Notes: a model not told the origin generated them from the letters alone. A DNA stretch of 64,000 nucleotides from Alicyclobacillus suci (GCF_017329615.1 NZ_JAFMTW010000016.1:1-64000), one strand, 5' to 3'; shown: positions 33,626-43,464, numbered from the stretch's first letter. Made by a program: numbers and translations.

Positions 33626-35287
33626 TCATTGACCGACCGTGATGGGGAAGGTCGTCTTGATATCGGTGAACGTGTTGGTCAACACGTCGACCGTAACGGT
33701 CCAGCGCCCACCGCCGGAGAGACTCAACCCTTTGCCGGCATATACGCCAGGCTGTGTCTGTGAGAGACGTAGCGTTTCGGCACCTTGCGGGATAGATGCG
33801 GAGCCAAATGCCAGGGTCACCTGTTGCGCGTTGGTGAGTGGCTTGCCTTCATTGTCGACGATGGACACGGTAAATTGGTTTTCACCAACATGGTTTGGCG
33901 TCACCGAAAACGATATTTTGTCTCCTGAGACGACTTGGGTCTTGTGTATAGGACCTGGATTATTTTGTCCTGTCGGCAAATTCGTCAACAGCGAGGTCGC
34001 GACAAAGATCGCGACACTTGCGATGAATTCCATGACCATGAAAGTGCGTAGGGATGACGTGACACGAGCCCTCCGCAGCCTGTGAATCAACGCGAATAGC
34101 AGCATCAGAAAGAAGAGTGCCAGTTTGACCAACAGCGTTTGTCCGTAGCCCGTATGAAATAGGGCATACCAGGTTGGAATGTGAATCAGCGCGCCATAGA
34201 AGCCACTGAGCCCCAATAGGGCAATGCTGATGATTGCAACCAGCGAAAAACGCCCGATAGCGTGGAGGATGTCCTTCTGTTCGACGCTTGCCTTATCGCG
34301 CAGCCAACTGTGTACGAGCAGTATCGATCCGACGATACCCCCCACCCACACCGACGCCGCGTAGATGTGCACAACGACGGCGATGACGGGTAAGGTCGGA
34401 TTGTCTTCCGCCACAGCGTGACCAATCAGCCCCATGGTGATTGGTAGCAAGAAGATGGGGGATAACGACCACCACCAACGATGACGCACGTGTGGGTTTA
34501 AAAGTATAGCGATAACGGCTGGCACGATGAGCAGCAATAGCATCTGGATAATCCACAAGTAGCCGAATAGCGTAAAATTCAACGTCCGCAGCATGTAAGT
34601 CGGCGAGAACGACGTCAACCCGTGGACACTCCAACTAATGGCCGTTTGCAAAGGCAAACTGAGTGCCATACCCACAGTGAGAATCGCCCAGCCAAATCCG
34701 AGTACCCATTTTTGTGACGCGGACAATCGACGTGTTTCTTCTTTCGAAGTTGGCCACAAAAACCGCAGGAACACGGAGAGACCAATGATTATGGAGATGC
34801 CGAGATACTGCGCCGTTCTATCGAGAATCATCGCAGCACCTGGGATATAGCCAGTTTCAGTCGCGCCTTTTTGCAGCGAACTGACGTCGATTCCGATACC
34901 GAACGGGATAGTCCCTTGGACCATGTGTCCGTCCGCTGAGATGACTTGCCAGTGAATGGTATACAGTCCCTTTGATAAATTTGCGGGTACATGGACTTCT
35001 ATCTCTCGATGGTTCTTCGGATCTAGCTTGGCATCTTGCAGATCTACACGGTGATTGTCGACATCGGTCACCGTTAGTCCACCCGGGACCAGTTGGACGT
35101 TTTCGTCGAACTGTACTTCGACGACCGATGGCGCTTTGCTTAGCGACTGACTGACAGCCGGACTCGACTGTACGACGTATGCGTGTGCGCTGGCGACCAT
35201 CGGCATAAAAAAGAATGCTGCAAAGCATCCACAGATGGCGAGAACGACGACGTTTAGTTTTTGTCTCAATTGGTTTATGTAAATCAC
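33626..35287 (-). CDS. CopC-CopD fusion copper protein (YcnJ-like)
   Basis: A 553-residue protein. After a signal-like helix ending in ASAHAYVVQSSP comes a CopC domain (residues 34-128) whose N-terminal His after cleavage and later DGHMVQG supply Cu(II) ligands. A CopD domain with about eight helices follows (150-430), and an extracytoplasmic beta-rich tail (440-553). Such YcnJ proteins import copper under limitation. The start is GTG 35287, with AAGGATAAG upstream. No ycnK-type repressor gene is adjacent. The YcnI-like gene follows in the same transcript. Confidence 0.87.
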   Translation of the reverse strand: MIYINQLRQKLNVVVLAICGCFAAFFFMPMVASAHAYVVQSSPAVSQSLSKAPSVVEVQFDENVQLVPGGLTVTDVDNHRVDLQDAKLDPKNHREIEVHVPANLSKGLYTIHWQVISADGHMVQGTIPFGIGIDVSSLQKGATETGYIPGAAMILDRTAQYLGISIIIGLSVFLRFLWPTSKEETRRLSASQKWVLGFGWAILTVGMALSLPLQTAISWSVHGLTSFSPTYMLRTLNFTLFGYLWIIQMLLLLIVPAVIAILLNPHVRHRWWWSLSPIFLLPITMGLIGHAVAEDNPTLPVIAVVVHIYAASVWVGGIVGSILLVHSWLRDKASVEQKDILHAIGRFSLVAIISIALLGLSGFYGALIHIPTWYALFHTGYGQTLLVKLALFFLMLLFALIHRLRRARVTSSLRTFMVMEFIASVAIFVATSLLTNLPTGQNNPGPIHKTQVVSGDKISFSVTPNHVGENQFTVSIVDNEGKPLTNAQQVTLAFGSASIPQGAETLRLSQTQPGVYAGKGLSLSGGGRWTVTVDVLTNTFTDIKTTFPITVGQ

Positions 35288-35524
35288 CTACTTATCCTTG
35301 TGTAGTAACTTTTCAGATGGTCAGGAAATCGACATCTAAATCGTAAACTGTTTCAATCCAACAGGACTAGCCCGAAAGAGCTATTTTTGTGACAAGAGTT
35401 CAGCAACTGTGCAATCTAGGGCAAGTTCTATCAGTTTGTTCTGTATCTTTTGCGCGATCTTTCGCACTTATATGTAATTAATTAGATTGTTTGTGTGGAT
35501 GAGGAAAACGAATTTCGAGCAGAA

Positions 35525-36058
35525 TCATCGCATCAAGTGCGGTATGCCGAGCAGAAGGCTGGCGACGATGACGGTGGCGGTGGCGACGATGACAATGCCT
35601 CGGAGAATTTGTTTTGAAGACGGCGGTGTGACCGGATGAGCATTTACACGGATGTGAATGAGTTGATGGATGAGAAAGACGATTGCCACGAAGAGTAGAA
35701 GAAAGCAACCGCTGGTGAAAATGGGGGTGTCGGACATCAGCATTGAGCCCATCATTCCGCCCATGATTCCAGCGACTAGGCCTTCTATTGCGGCCTCGAA
35801 CATCATCGGTAGCCCGACCACGACACCAGCGCCCATGCCGATGGCCATCGAGCTGAGTAAGGCGATCAAGCTGGTTGCGTGCATCAGGCCGTTGATGACT
35901 GATCCGGTTGTGATTCCCGACATGGTTCCGATACTCATACTCATGACTTTTTGCAGGTTGTGTGGCAACTCGTTTCGGAATAAAAGTGCTAAACTGCACA
36001 TTCTCGCGGTGAGAATGACAGTGACGAATAGCGCTACTATGGTCAGTAACAGATTCAT
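35525..36058 (-). CDS. Methionine-rich membrane protein of unknown function
   Basis: A 177-residue membrane protein with four or five predicted helices. I do not recognise the family. It is unusually rich in Met (16 residues), many inside Gly-rich helices: SMSIGTMSG, MAIGMGAG, GIMGGMMGSMLM. Two His lie in the loop HQLIHIRVNAH. Met and His in membrane segments can bind Cu(I), and it lies between the CopC-CopD and CopA genes, but both are in other transcripts. AAGGGAG precedes the ATG. Role in copper handling is a guess. Confidence 0.7.
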   Translation of the reverse strand: MNLLLTIVALFVTVILTARMCSLALLFRNELPHNLQKVMSMSIGTMSGITTGSVINGLMHATSLIALLSSMAIGMGAGVVVGLPMMFEAAIEGLVAGIMGGMMGSMLMSDTPIFTSGCFLLLFVAIVFLIHQLIHIRVNAHPVTPPSSKQILRGIVIVATATVIVASLLLGIPHLMR

Positions 36059-36231
36059 GACTGCTCGGCTCCCTTGGTCACATCGACCGCTAATTGGCAG
36101 GTACTTGTACTACCTTGGATATATACGTGGGCGTCAATCGCCATTATGTTGGCCCGATGGGGCTATTTTTGATAGGAAGTGCTGTGCGTGTCATAGGGCA
36201 TAATTTGCCGCCCATACAATAGTGTTGAATG

Positions 36232-36244
36232 GTGGACAATCCAC
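36232..36244 (+). promoter_or_regulatory. Small palindrome upstream of copA
   Basis: GTGGA-CAA-TCCAC, 37 bases before the copA start. It may be an operator for a metal-responsive regulator. It does not match the CsoR or CueR consensus that I know. Confidence 0.3.
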
Positions 36245-36280
36245 AGAATTGCCGGGGATGTCCCATTGGGAGGTCGCGAC

Positions 36281-38467
36281 ATGAGCCCTCAGAAAGAAAC
36301 GCTCTCGATTACAGGCATGCATTGCGCGGCATGTGCCGCCCGGATTGAAAAAGTGGTGCGAAGGCAAGCAGGGGTTATCGACGCGCACGTAAACCTTGCC
36401 ACGGAACGCGCAACTGTGACGTTCGCACCTGAGGATATCGGATTGAGTGACATTATCGCTCGAATTGAAAAGTTGGGTTACGGCGCGACGACGAGTCAAT
36501 CGAATGACGCATCGATGGCCGCTGAACGCTTTGCGTCCCTTCAGATGTTTTTATTCTCGCTCTTGTTATCTATACCATTTTTTCTATCAATGTTGCGGAT
36601 GTTTGGGATTCCTGCCGCACCACCGGTCTTCTTTCAGCCGGTGGTGCAGTGGGCCCTGGCGACGCAAATTCAGTTCATTGCAGGTTGGACCTTTTATGTA
36701 GGCGCCTACAAAGCACTTCGCGCAGGCACGGCCAATATGGATGTTCTTGTCGTGCTGGGCACGTCCACGGCTTACGTTTACAGCGTGTGGATGATTTTAC
36801 AAGGCGGAAAGGAGACCTATTTCGAAACGAGTGCTATTATTATCACCTTGGTGTTGCTCGGGAAACTGCTCGAGGCGAAAGCCAAGACCAAAACCATGGA
36901 TACGATTCGGCAGCTCGCACAATTGCGGGTGCAGTGGGCGCATCGAATTACAGATGGCACCGAAGCGGACGTACCAGTGGATACCATCGCGATGGGCGAT
37001 GTACTGATTGTGCGTCCTGGCGAACAGGTGCCTGTAGACGGACGTGTGATGAGTGGCGAATCGACAGTCGACGAGTCGATGTTGACGGGGGAGATGACGC
37101 CACATCATAAAGTTGCTGGGGATGTGGTGTATGGCGGCACGCTGAATCAACATGGCGCGTTGACCATCACGACGACGCGCATTGGCGCCGATTCTGCGCT
37201 CGGCCAGATTATTCGGCTCGTCGAGGAAGCGCAGGGATCAAAAGCGCCTGTACAACGCCTGGCGGACGCAATTTGCAGTGTCTTTGTGCCGATTGTCCTG
37301 GTACTTGCTGTTGCGACGTTTGCGATTTGGTACTTCTTCCTTGGCGCTTCGTTGGAGACGGCCTTGCTGAATATGGCGACGGTATTGCTTACGGCGTGTC
37401 CTTGCCCGCTCGGACTCGCAACGCCTGCGGCGCTCATGGTTGGCATTGGCCGTGCAGCGGAGAAAGGCGTGTTTTTTAAAGGTGGGGTGCAACTAGAGCA
37501 ACTCCACAAGACCCGGGTCGTTTTAATGGACAAAACGGGTACGCTCACACACGGTCAACCGAGTGTGACAGATATCTACTTGGGGAAGCACCCTTTGGTG
37601 AGATCGCACAAAGATTTGATATTTTTCATTGGCAGTGCGGAGTCTTTGTCGGAGCATCCGCTGGCGCGGGTGATGGTGGATTACGCGCAGCGCGAAGTTC
37701 GAATAGTTCGGCCGACCGATTTTTCCTCGGTGAGCGGCCAAGGTGTTAGGGCAGTAGTCAACGGCCACGTGGTTCTTGTGGGCAATCGCCAGCTGCTGGC
37801 GGCGCATGGTGTAGAGATTCGCGGCACGCAGTCATGTGTTGGCGACTGGGAGACGTCGGGGAAGAGCGTTGTCTGGGTAGCTGTGGATGGTTGGATGGCT
37901 GGTATCGTGGCGGTGGCTGACACAATTAAACCTTCTGCGCGGGAGGCCGTATCCGACCTTCAAGGGCTGGGAATGCAAGTGATCATGATGACCGGCGATA
38001 GTGTGGATACAGCTCGTGCAGTTGCGCGTAATCTCGGCGTGGATGATGTATTAGCTGGGCTTCAGCCAGACGACAAACTGCGCGCAATTCAGTTTTATCA
38101 AAAGCAAGGCCACGTTGTGACGATGGTAGGCGATGGCATTAACGACGCCCCGGCGTTGGTGGCCGCGGATGTCGGAATCGCCGTTGGAACAGGCACTGAC
38201 GTCGCTTTGGAGGCCGCAGACGTGGCGTTGATTGGTGCAGATTTAAAAGGCGTTGTCCACGCGGTGCGGATATCGAGGGCGACGATGCGCGTCATTCGCC
38301 AAAGTTTCGTTTGGGCGCTCGCCTATAACGGGTTGACGATACCGTTCGCTGCGCTGGGGCTGTTGAGCCCATTCATGGCGGGTACGACGATGGCATTTAG
38401 CTCCGTGACTGTCGTACTCAACGCACTGCGGTTGAAACGCATGGATTTTGCGAAAATCCGTTTCTGA
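36281..38467 (+). CDS. copA: Copper-transporting P1B-type ATPase CopA
   Basis: 728 residues from ATG 36281 (GGGAGG seven bases upstream). One N-terminal heavy-metal-associated domain has GMHCAAC (Cys15 and Cys18). Eight helices follow the P1B plan, with the CPC metal site at Cys373-Pro-Cys375, the TGE actuator motif (LTGEMTP), the phosphorylated Asp417 in DKTGT, and GDGINDAP. It exports Cu(I) from the cytosol with ATP. It has a single HMA domain where many Bacillota have two. No copZ chaperone or csoR is adjacent. Confidence 0.94.
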   Translation: MSPQKETLSITGMHCAACAARIEKVVRRQAGVIDAHVNLATERATVTFAPEDIGLSDIIARIEKLGYGATTSQSNDASMAAERFASLQMFLFSLLLSIPFFLSMLRMFGIPAAPPVFFQPVVQWALATQIQFIAGWTFYVGAYKALRAGTANMDVLVVLGTSTAYVYSVWMILQGGKETYFETSAIIITLVLLGKLLEAKAKTKTMDTIRQLAQLRVQWAHRITDGTEADVPVDTIAMGDVLIVRPGEQVPVDGRVMSGESTVDESMLTGEMTPHHKVAGDVVYGGTLNQHGALTITTTRIGADSALGQIIRLVEEAQGSKAPVQRLADAICSVFVPIVLVLAVATFAIWYFFLGASLETALLNMATVLLTACPCPLGLATPAALMVGIGRAAEKGVFFKGGVQLEQLHKTRVVLMDKTGTLTHGQPSVTDIYLGKHPLVRSHKDLIFFIGSAESLSEHPLARVMVDYAQREVRIVRPTDFSSVSGQGVRAVVNGHVVLVGNRQLLAAHGVEIRGTQSCVGDWETSGKSVVWVAVDGWMAGIVAVADTIKPSAREAVSDLQGLGMQVIMMTGDSVDTARAVARNLGVDDVLAGLQPDDKLRAIQFYQKQGHVVTMVGDGINDAPALVAADVGIAVGTGTDVALEAADVALIGADLKGVVHAVRISRATMRVIRQSFVWALAYNGLTIPFAALGLLSPFMAGTTMAFSSVTVVLNALRLKRMDFAKIRF

Positions 38468-38475
38468 ACGATTCT

Positions 38476-39135
38476 TCACGATTCCTTGTTCAGCCGTTTA
38501 TCCCGTACGTAGGTCGCCAATTGGACTCGATTTTGAATGTGCAGTTTTGCCATGATGTTTTTTAAATGGTTTTTCACGGTATTTTCCGCGATGAACAGGG
38601 CGTTCGCAATTTCTCGGTTGGTCGCTCCTCTGCTGACCAATTCCAGAATTTCGCGCTCGCGGTTGGTCAATTTTTCGATGTTGTCCGCTTGGCATCCTTT
38701 TATCGTCGGATTTGTTCTAAATTCCGACAACAGCCGCTCAGCCATCTCCCGGGGCAACGGCGTCTCTCCATCGAGGACGCCATGTAAGTATGTAATCCAA
38801 TCAGATGGCCGCAGACTTTTGATGAGATACCCCTGGGCGCCGTTGCGAATGGCCTCAAAAAGGTCAGCTGCGTCATCGGAGACACTGAGTATGACGATGC
38901 GCACATTCGGAAGCATCTGCTTAATTTGTCGCGTCGCTTCGAATCCATTCATCCCAGGCATGTTAATATCCATCAACACCAAATCCGGCACGTGCTGTCG
39001 TGCGAATACAATGGCCTCTTCGCCGTTTTTGGCATCCGCTACGACTTGAAACAGCGGTTCTGAATTCAGGAGGAGGCGAATGGCCGAGCGGGATCGCGCG
39101 TTGTCATCCGCAATTAAAATTTTGTACGGGCCCAT
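38476..39135 (-). CDS. NarL/FixJ-family response regulator
   Basis: A 219-residue response regulator. The receiver domain (1-125) has the acidic pair in IADDN, the phospho-acceptor Asp in LVLMDINMPGMNG, and the conserved Lys in YLIKSLRP. The LuxR-type helix-turn-helix at the C-terminus has LTNREREILELVSRGATNREIA. It is divergent from a HisKA_3 kinase gene at 39282 with a palindrome between them; they probably form a pair. It ends nine bases from the convergent copA end. The stimulus and targets are unknown. Confidence 0.92.
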   Translation of the reverse strand: MGPYKILIADDNARSRSAIRLLLNSEPLFQVVADAKNGEEAIVFARQHVPDLVLMDINMPGMNGFEATRQIKQMLPNVRIVILSVSDDAADLFEAIRNGAQGYLIKSLRPSDWITYLHGVLDGETPLPREMAERLLSEFRTNPTIKGCQADNIEKLTNREREILELVSRGATNREIANALFIAENTVKNHLKNIMAKLHIQNRVQLATYVRDKRLNKES

Positions 39136-39179
39136 GTCTTCACCGCCATAATTCGCTCATCATCATTTGTCCGACGTTG

Positions 39180-39198
39180 CGTTATGCTTATCATAACG
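39180..39198. promoter_or_regulatory. Palindrome between the two-component genes
   Basis: CGTTATG (39180-39186), five-base spacer, CATAACG (39192-39198). A perfect inverted repeat in the divergent promoter region; probably the binding site of the response regulator, allowing autoregulation of both genes. Confidence 0.5.
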
Positions 39199-39281
39199 TA
39201 ACATCGGCGTAGGTCTATCCATGACCTATGTGTGAAGGGTGATTTACAAGGTTTTATTTTGATGGAAGACGGAGGGTGTCC

Positions 39282-40253
39282 ATGATTCCGCGTTACATAA
39301 AATGGGCGTTATTTTTCGTCCCGGCGCTCGTAATCGGCGGGTTTGAGACGGTTCGTCACACGCTCTTAACGAACATCTTGCCAATGGAGATGGGGAATTG
39401 GGTGACGGCGGTGATTGATGCGGTGGTGATTGCCATTGTGTCGAGAACGCTGTTTCAACGGTTTGCCCGAACGGAGCAGGCACTGAGTCAGGAGCGAGAG
39501 TCCCGCGCGGTGATGGAGGAGCGGGAGCGGCTTGCCCGGACGCTGCACGACCATATTGCGCAGTCGCTGTTCTACGCCGGGGTACAGATTCAAGCGGTGA
39601 AATCGCGGACGTCTGCCTCTGCCGATCCGACATTACAAAGCGAGCTGGACGATATTTCACAGTCTCTGCGTGAAATGGACGAAAACGTGCGGCAAGCGAT
39701 TTTCAACTTGAAGCAGAAATCGGTTGTGGGGGGTGCCTTTGAAGATAGAGTCCGATCTTATCTTGACCAGACTCTATCCCCGACGAGAATTCGCTGGACG
39801 ATGGAGGCGTCTTCACCACTTCCCGCCCTGCTTACGACGGAACAGGTTCAGTTGTTTGGCATTCTCCAGGAGGCGATTACGAACGTGATGAAACATGCGC
39901 GCGCGTCTCACGTGCGCGTTCGTTTGGAGGCGGACGAGCGCGATGCTACGCGCTGGCAGTTTACGATAGAAGACGATGGGGTTGGGTTTGATTGGCAGAA
40001 TGTGAGTCAACAGGCGCCTGGTGCCAGACGATATGGGATGGAGATGATGGCGACGCGTGCCCGCGATATGGGCGCTGAATTCCTGGTTCAGTCGAGCGTA
40101 GAGGGGACTGTGATTACAATTCAGTCGCCATCGTTCGCAAAATCCAGGGCCCCATTCGACGACATAATGTGTCTAGCGATATCGCGACATAGCGAGAATT
40201 TTCCGAATGTGTCATCGTCAAAGCATAACAAACGTGATATAAATGGACAGTAG
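39282..40253 (+). CDS. Sensor histidine kinase, HisKA_3 type
   Basis: About 323 residues. Two N-terminal helices (7-30 and 38-60) form a short membrane anchor with nearly no external loop, so it may sense within the membrane or cytosol. The dimerisation domain holds the phospho-acceptor His in RTLHDHIAQSLFYAG. The ATPase domain has ILQEAITNVMKHARA (N box) and EDDGVGFD (G1). A polar 45-residue tail follows. GGAGGG fits ATG 39282; an in-frame GTG at 39276 is possible. Partner is the divergent NarL-type regulator. Confidence 0.9.
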   Translation: MIPRYIKWALFFVPALVIGGFETVRHTLLTNILPMEMGNWVTAVIDAVVIAIVSRTLFQRFARTEQALSQERESRAVMEERERLARTLHDHIAQSLFYAGVQIQAVKSRTSASADPTLQSELDDISQSLREMDENVRQAIFNLKQKSVVGGAFEDRVRSYLDQTLSPTRIRWTMEASSPLPALLTTEQVQLFGILQEAITNVMKHARASHVRVRLEADERDATRWQFTIEDDGVGFDWQNVSQQAPGARRYGMEMMATRARDMGAEFLVQSSVEGTVITIQSPSFAKSRAPFDDIMCLAISRHSENFPNVSSSKHNKRDINGQ

Positions 40254-40320
40254 GTCCTATCTCTCATTTTTGAACTTTATTTCTATGATAGCGTAATAAT
40301 TGGTAGTGGAGTGGTTCCTC

Positions 40321-41142
40321 TTGATGACTTTAGACACGGTAATATCGGTGGCTTCTTATTTCCACGGCGTGATTCCGTACGCGCACATGGTGGTGACGGA
40401 TAGGGAAAAGTATCTACACGCCTTAGCGGGAGACGACTTCTTCCTGCACTCGTTCGACGCGGGTCAGCCAATTCGCGAGGGGAGCATCGCCCGCGAAGTG
40501 ATTGCGACGGGGGCTGTGGTATCCAGGGTGGGAGACCCTGCGCTTACAGGTGGTATCCCGTATCAAGGAACGGGGGTCCCACTCGTAGAAGATGGCGAGA
40601 CGGTGGGGGCACTTTGTGTCTTCTTCCCAACGAAGACGAAGGAAATCCTGCAATCTACGTCGGACAAAATGGTCGCGATGGTACAACAGCTCGGAGCGAC
40701 CAGTGAAGTTATCCAGCACAACTCCGTAGCATTGTCGGAATTGACACGGCAACTTTCCGAGGAGAGTAAGGAGATAGAGGGGTCGAGCGACGATATCCGG
40801 GCCATGGCCGCGATGATTTCCGACGTATCCGCAGAGACGAAGATTCTCGGCCTGAACGCTGGGATTGAATCTGCGCGCGCTGGTGAGGCGGGGCGCGGAT
40901 TCCAGGTCATTGCGATGGAGATTCGCAAACTCTCTCAGCGCACGGCCGAGTCCAATCAAACTGTGGTTGAGGCCACGCAGCGCGTGGTTCACGCCATCCG
41001 GTCCATCGACGAGAAAATCCAAAACATTTATGCGGAAATTCAGCAGCAAGCCGACGGCGTCACGGGACTCACGCAGTCTATCGATGAACTCACCCGGGTA
41101 GCCGATAGTTTAGCGGAGCTCGCCCAGAACATCCGTGCGTGA
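40321..41142 (+). CDS. Soluble methyl-accepting chemotaxis protein, YfmS-like
   Basis: About 273 residues and no transmembrane helix. The N-terminal 110 residues form a small sensor-like domain ([30 protein letters not shown]). The C-terminal half is a short signalling coiled coil with the tip [14 protein letters not shown] and preceding [20 protein letters not shown], close to the conserved hairpin of chemoreceptors. It resembles the soluble receptor YfmS of Bacillus subtilis in size and layout. TTG 40321 has GGAG nine bases before; ATG 40324 is an alternative. CheX and CheY genes follow after a gap of 440 bases. The ligand is unknown. Confidence 0.87.
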   Translation: MMTLDTVISVASYFHGVIPYAHMVVTDREKYLHALAGDDFFLHSFDAGQPIREGSIAREVIATGAVVSRVGDPALTGGIPYQGTGVPLVEDGETVGALCVFFPTKTKEILQSTSDKMVAMVQQLGATSEVIQHNSVALSELTRQLSEESKEIEGSSDDIRAMAAMISDVSAETKILGLNAGIESARAGEAGRGFQVIAMEIRKLSQRTAESNQTVVEATQRVVHAIRSIDEKIQNIYAEIQQQADGVTGLTQSIDELTRVADSLAELAQNIRA

Positions 41143-41582
41143 CGGCTACACTCAGGTTGGACATCACATAGGCGGCACTTAGGCTGCAGGATAATCCGTT
41201 GGCGGGGCCGCTGACCTGCTGTTACTTGTGCCGATATCGCCCCGCCGGCGTGTCTCAGCGGGAATGCCGGGTCTCCGCCGACGCGTTTCGACATACCTGC
41301 TCGGCCTCGGTGTCTTAATCAGACATCCGGTTGTTTCCCCTGCCCCGTTGATCCCCCTGCTGGTCTTGCCTCACGCCGCCGCTCCGCCATCTCCGCATTC
41401 CCATGACGACATTTGACGGTGAGTCGAAATCTGCATACAAGCTAGGCCATATTTTTCGGAGGTACTCTATAACGGTTGTTTGAGGGGCTACATGCTGCGC
41501 ATATTTCGTGAACAGCGGTCGGGGTTCGACAACCGATAGTTAAATATAGAGAGAAAAAACAGTGCTAGAGAGGGATGGATAA
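41143..41582. other. 440-base gap with no supported gene
   Basis: No credible coding frame on either strand; the longest ORFs lack ribosome sites and family resemblance. GGCGGGGC and GCCCCGCC (near 41200 and 41240) could form a long-looped hairpin after the chemoreceptor gene. The last 100 bases are AT-rich and probably hold the cheX promoter, but no clear -35/-10 pair was found. Confidence 0.5.
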
Positions 41583-42056
41583 ATGGGGATGGAGATGTTG
41601 TCTCCGATGACAGAACTGATTGACGGGATTGGGAATGCGTTAGGCACGGTGTTGCCTTTGCCCGTGTCCCTGGGTACGCCGGATGTTGTCGACGGTGCAG
41701 TTTATCAGCCGGAAATGGGCGTGTTAGTCGGTGTGACAGGAGACTTTCGCGGGCGTATCATTATTCAAGCCAGTCAATCTGTGTTTTCTAGCTTTGGGAT
41801 GAATATGTACGGGATGGCCCTGGAAGGGGATATGCTGGAGTCGTTCGTCGGGGAAATCGGGAATATGATTGCTGGGTCGACCTGTACAGCGATTTCGCAA
41901 AAAGGCTTAACGCTCGATATTACACCGCCAACGGTGCTGGTTGGTCATACAAAGCTTAGTGGATTCGCACGCGCGCTGCAAATTCCTGTGGGCATTGATG
42001 GCGTTGGTGAATTACAAGTGCTTTTGGTGTTAGAAGAACATCTCAGTCAACAATGA
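41583..42056 (+). CDS. cheX: CheX-type chemotaxis phosphatase
   Basis: A 157-residue protein of the CheC/CheX/FliY family. The active-site helix ESFVGEIGNMIAGS has the Glu and Asn (E-x2-N) that dephosphorylate CheY-P. Only one such motif is seen, as in dimeric CheX, while CheC has two. GAGAGGGATGGATAA is upstream of the ATG. It is followed 22 bases on by cheY, so the two form a small module: the phosphatase resets its neighbour response regulator. Confidence 0.87.
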   Translation: MGMEMLSPMTELIDGIGNALGTVLPLPVSLGTPDVVDGAVYQPEMGVLVGVTGDFRGRIIIQASQSVFSSFGMNMYGMALEGDMLESFVGEIGNMIAGSTCTAISQKGLTLDITPPTVLVGHTKLSGFARALQIPVGIDGVGELQVLLVLEEHLSQQ

Positions 42057-42078
42057 GCATCGAGGAGGAAATGATTTC

Positions 42079-42447
42079 GTGGCACGAATTATGGTCGTAG
42101 ACGACGCTGCTTTTATGCGGATGATGCTAAAAAACGTTCTAATAGATGGCGGACATGAAGTGGTGGCTGAGGCGGCGAACGGCATGGAAGCCGTGCAACA
42201 GTACGAGGCTCACCGTCCGGATGTGGTGACAATGGATATTACGATGCCGGAAATGGATGGCATTCAGGCGGTGCGGGCCATTGTTAGCATCGATGCCGGT
42301 GCTAAAGTCATCATGTGCAGCGCCATGGGGCAGCAACAAATGGTGATTGAAGCGATTCAGGCCGGCGCCAAAGGGTTTATCGTGAAGCCATTTGATAAGG
42401 ATAAAGTTCTGGCAGAGGTCGGAAAATTAGTGCCGAATCCCGTTTGA
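42079..42447 (+). CDS. cheY: CheY-type single-domain response regulator
   Basis: A 122-residue receiver domain with no output domain. The acidic pair is in VVDDAAFMR, the phospho-acceptor Asp in DVVTMDITMPEMDG, the Thr/Ser in IMCSAMGQ and the Lys in IVKPFD. The MCSAMGQ variant is typical of CheY in Bacillota. It would bind the flagellar switch when phosphorylated by CheA, which is not in this window. The start is GTG 42079 with GAGGAGG upstream. It is coupled to cheX. Confidence 0.92.
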   Translation: MARIMVVDDAAFMRMMLKNVLIDGGHEVVAEAANGMEAVQQYEAHRPDVVTMDITMPEMDGIQAVRAIVSIDAGAKVIMCSAMGQQQMVIEAIQAGAKGFIVKPFDKDKVLAEVGKLVPNPV

Positions 42448-42482
42448 GTTGATTGTTTTGATAAAATAGAATGGCAGTCGAG

Positions 42483-42511
42483 TATGGGCGAGGTCGTTGA
42501 CCGAGCCCATA
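42483..42511 (+). terminator. Hairpin after cheY
   Basis: TATGGGC (42483-42489) and GCCCATA (42505-42511) with an inner GGTC-GTT-GACC stem. No clear U-run. It lies between cheY and the pan operon and may end the chemotaxis transcript. Confidence 0.55.
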
Positions 42512-42565
42512 TTCACTGTGAGCATGGTGCGAAAGGAGGTTCGCATCGAGTTTAGGAGGCTTGCG

Positions 42566-43426
42566 ATGGCAGGGTTTGTATTTGTGGGGCCAGGTCGCGT
42601 GGGAACAGGACTCGCATTGGCGCTGTCAGCGGCTGGTTACGAGGTCGGTGGCGCCGTGTCGCGCTCGAACCAATCGGTTACCCGCTCGTCCAATCGCTTC
42701 ACGGAGTTGACCCATCTGCCAGCTTTGCGATGGATGGATGCCCGTTCATTGATTGAAGAGGCGGATGTGGTGTTTCTGACGGTTCCAGACCAGGCTGTGA
42801 CTCCAGTAGCACAGACCTTGGTCGCCGATGGCTGGTTGCATCGCGGGCAAATTGTCGCACACACGTCTGGTGCGCACTCGAGTGCGCTGCTGCAATGCGT
42901 CGAATCGGTTGGTGCGCAAAAGTTGTCGCTGCACCCGTTGCAGACCATTGCTAATCCGGCGAAGGCGCCTTTGTTGTTCAAAGGCGCAACATTCACGGCG
43001 GAGGGTGACGAAGAAGCAGTCACCAGGGCCTTTGAATGGGTACGTGCGCTTGGGGGAATTCCCGTTCGCTTGCGGGCGGAAGAGAAAGCCAAGTATCACG
43101 CGGCGGCTGTGCTTGCGTCGAACGCCGTCTTGGCGCTCATGGGTGTTGTAGACGAATTGGCCGGTTTGCCGAACGGCTGGGCTGCGTTTTTGCCGCTGGT
43201 CGAAGGAGCGCTGGAAAACTTACGGGCATTGGGGCCTAAAGAGGCATTGACGGGCCCAATTGAGCGGGGCGACATTGCGACCGTACAGAAACATCTTGAC
43301 GTATTGAGGGACAACCCCACCGCACTTCTTGTCTATGTCGCCTTAGGGCGTGCAACCGTTTCGCTGGCTGCTCAAAAAGGTAGCTTGTCGGATGCACAGC
43401 GGGATGCATTAGAACGGTTGCTTTGA
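42566..43426 (+). CDS. panG: Rossmann/DUF2520 oxidoreductase, likely PanG-type ketopantoate reductase
   Basis: 286 residues. The N-terminal NADP Rossmann motif is FVFVGPGRVGTGLA, and the C-terminal helical domain (from about 135) is of the DUF2520 type (KLSLHPLQTIANP, EKAKYHAAAVLASN). AGGAGG six bases before ATG 42566 rules out the longer frame. It directly precedes panB and panC. A protein named PanG, described in Francisella as a ketopantoate reductase unlike PanE, belongs as far as I recall to this family. So it probably reduces ketopantoate made by PanB to pantoate for PanC. Name and role rest on context. Confidence 0.75.
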   Translation: MAGFVFVGPGRVGTGLALALSAAGYEVGGAVSRSNQSVTRSSNRFTELTHLPALRWMDARSLIEEADVVFLTVPDQAVTPVAQTLVADGWLHRGQIVAHTSGAHSSALLQCVESVGAQKLSLHPLQTIANPAKAPLLFKGATFTAEGDEEAVTRAFEWVRALGGIPVRLRAEEKAKYHAAAVLASNAVLALMGVVDELAGLPNGWAAFLPLVEGALENLRALGPKEALTGPIERGDIATVQKHLDVLRDNPTALLVYVALGRATVSLAAQKGSLSDAQRDALERLL

Positions 43427-43464
43427 ATCGATGGCGTTACCATCATCTCGGGGGGTATGTAACC

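Noticed and set aside
41223-41240. GCCGATAT resembling a sigma-D -10 element before the CheX/CheY module
   Set aside because: No TAAA-type -35 at 13-16 bases upstream, and it lies more than 340 bases from cheX.
41228-41416. 62-residue Pro-rich plus-strand ORF in the gap before cheX
   Set aside because: Low-complexity translation of GC-rich DNA, no ribosome site, no homologous look.
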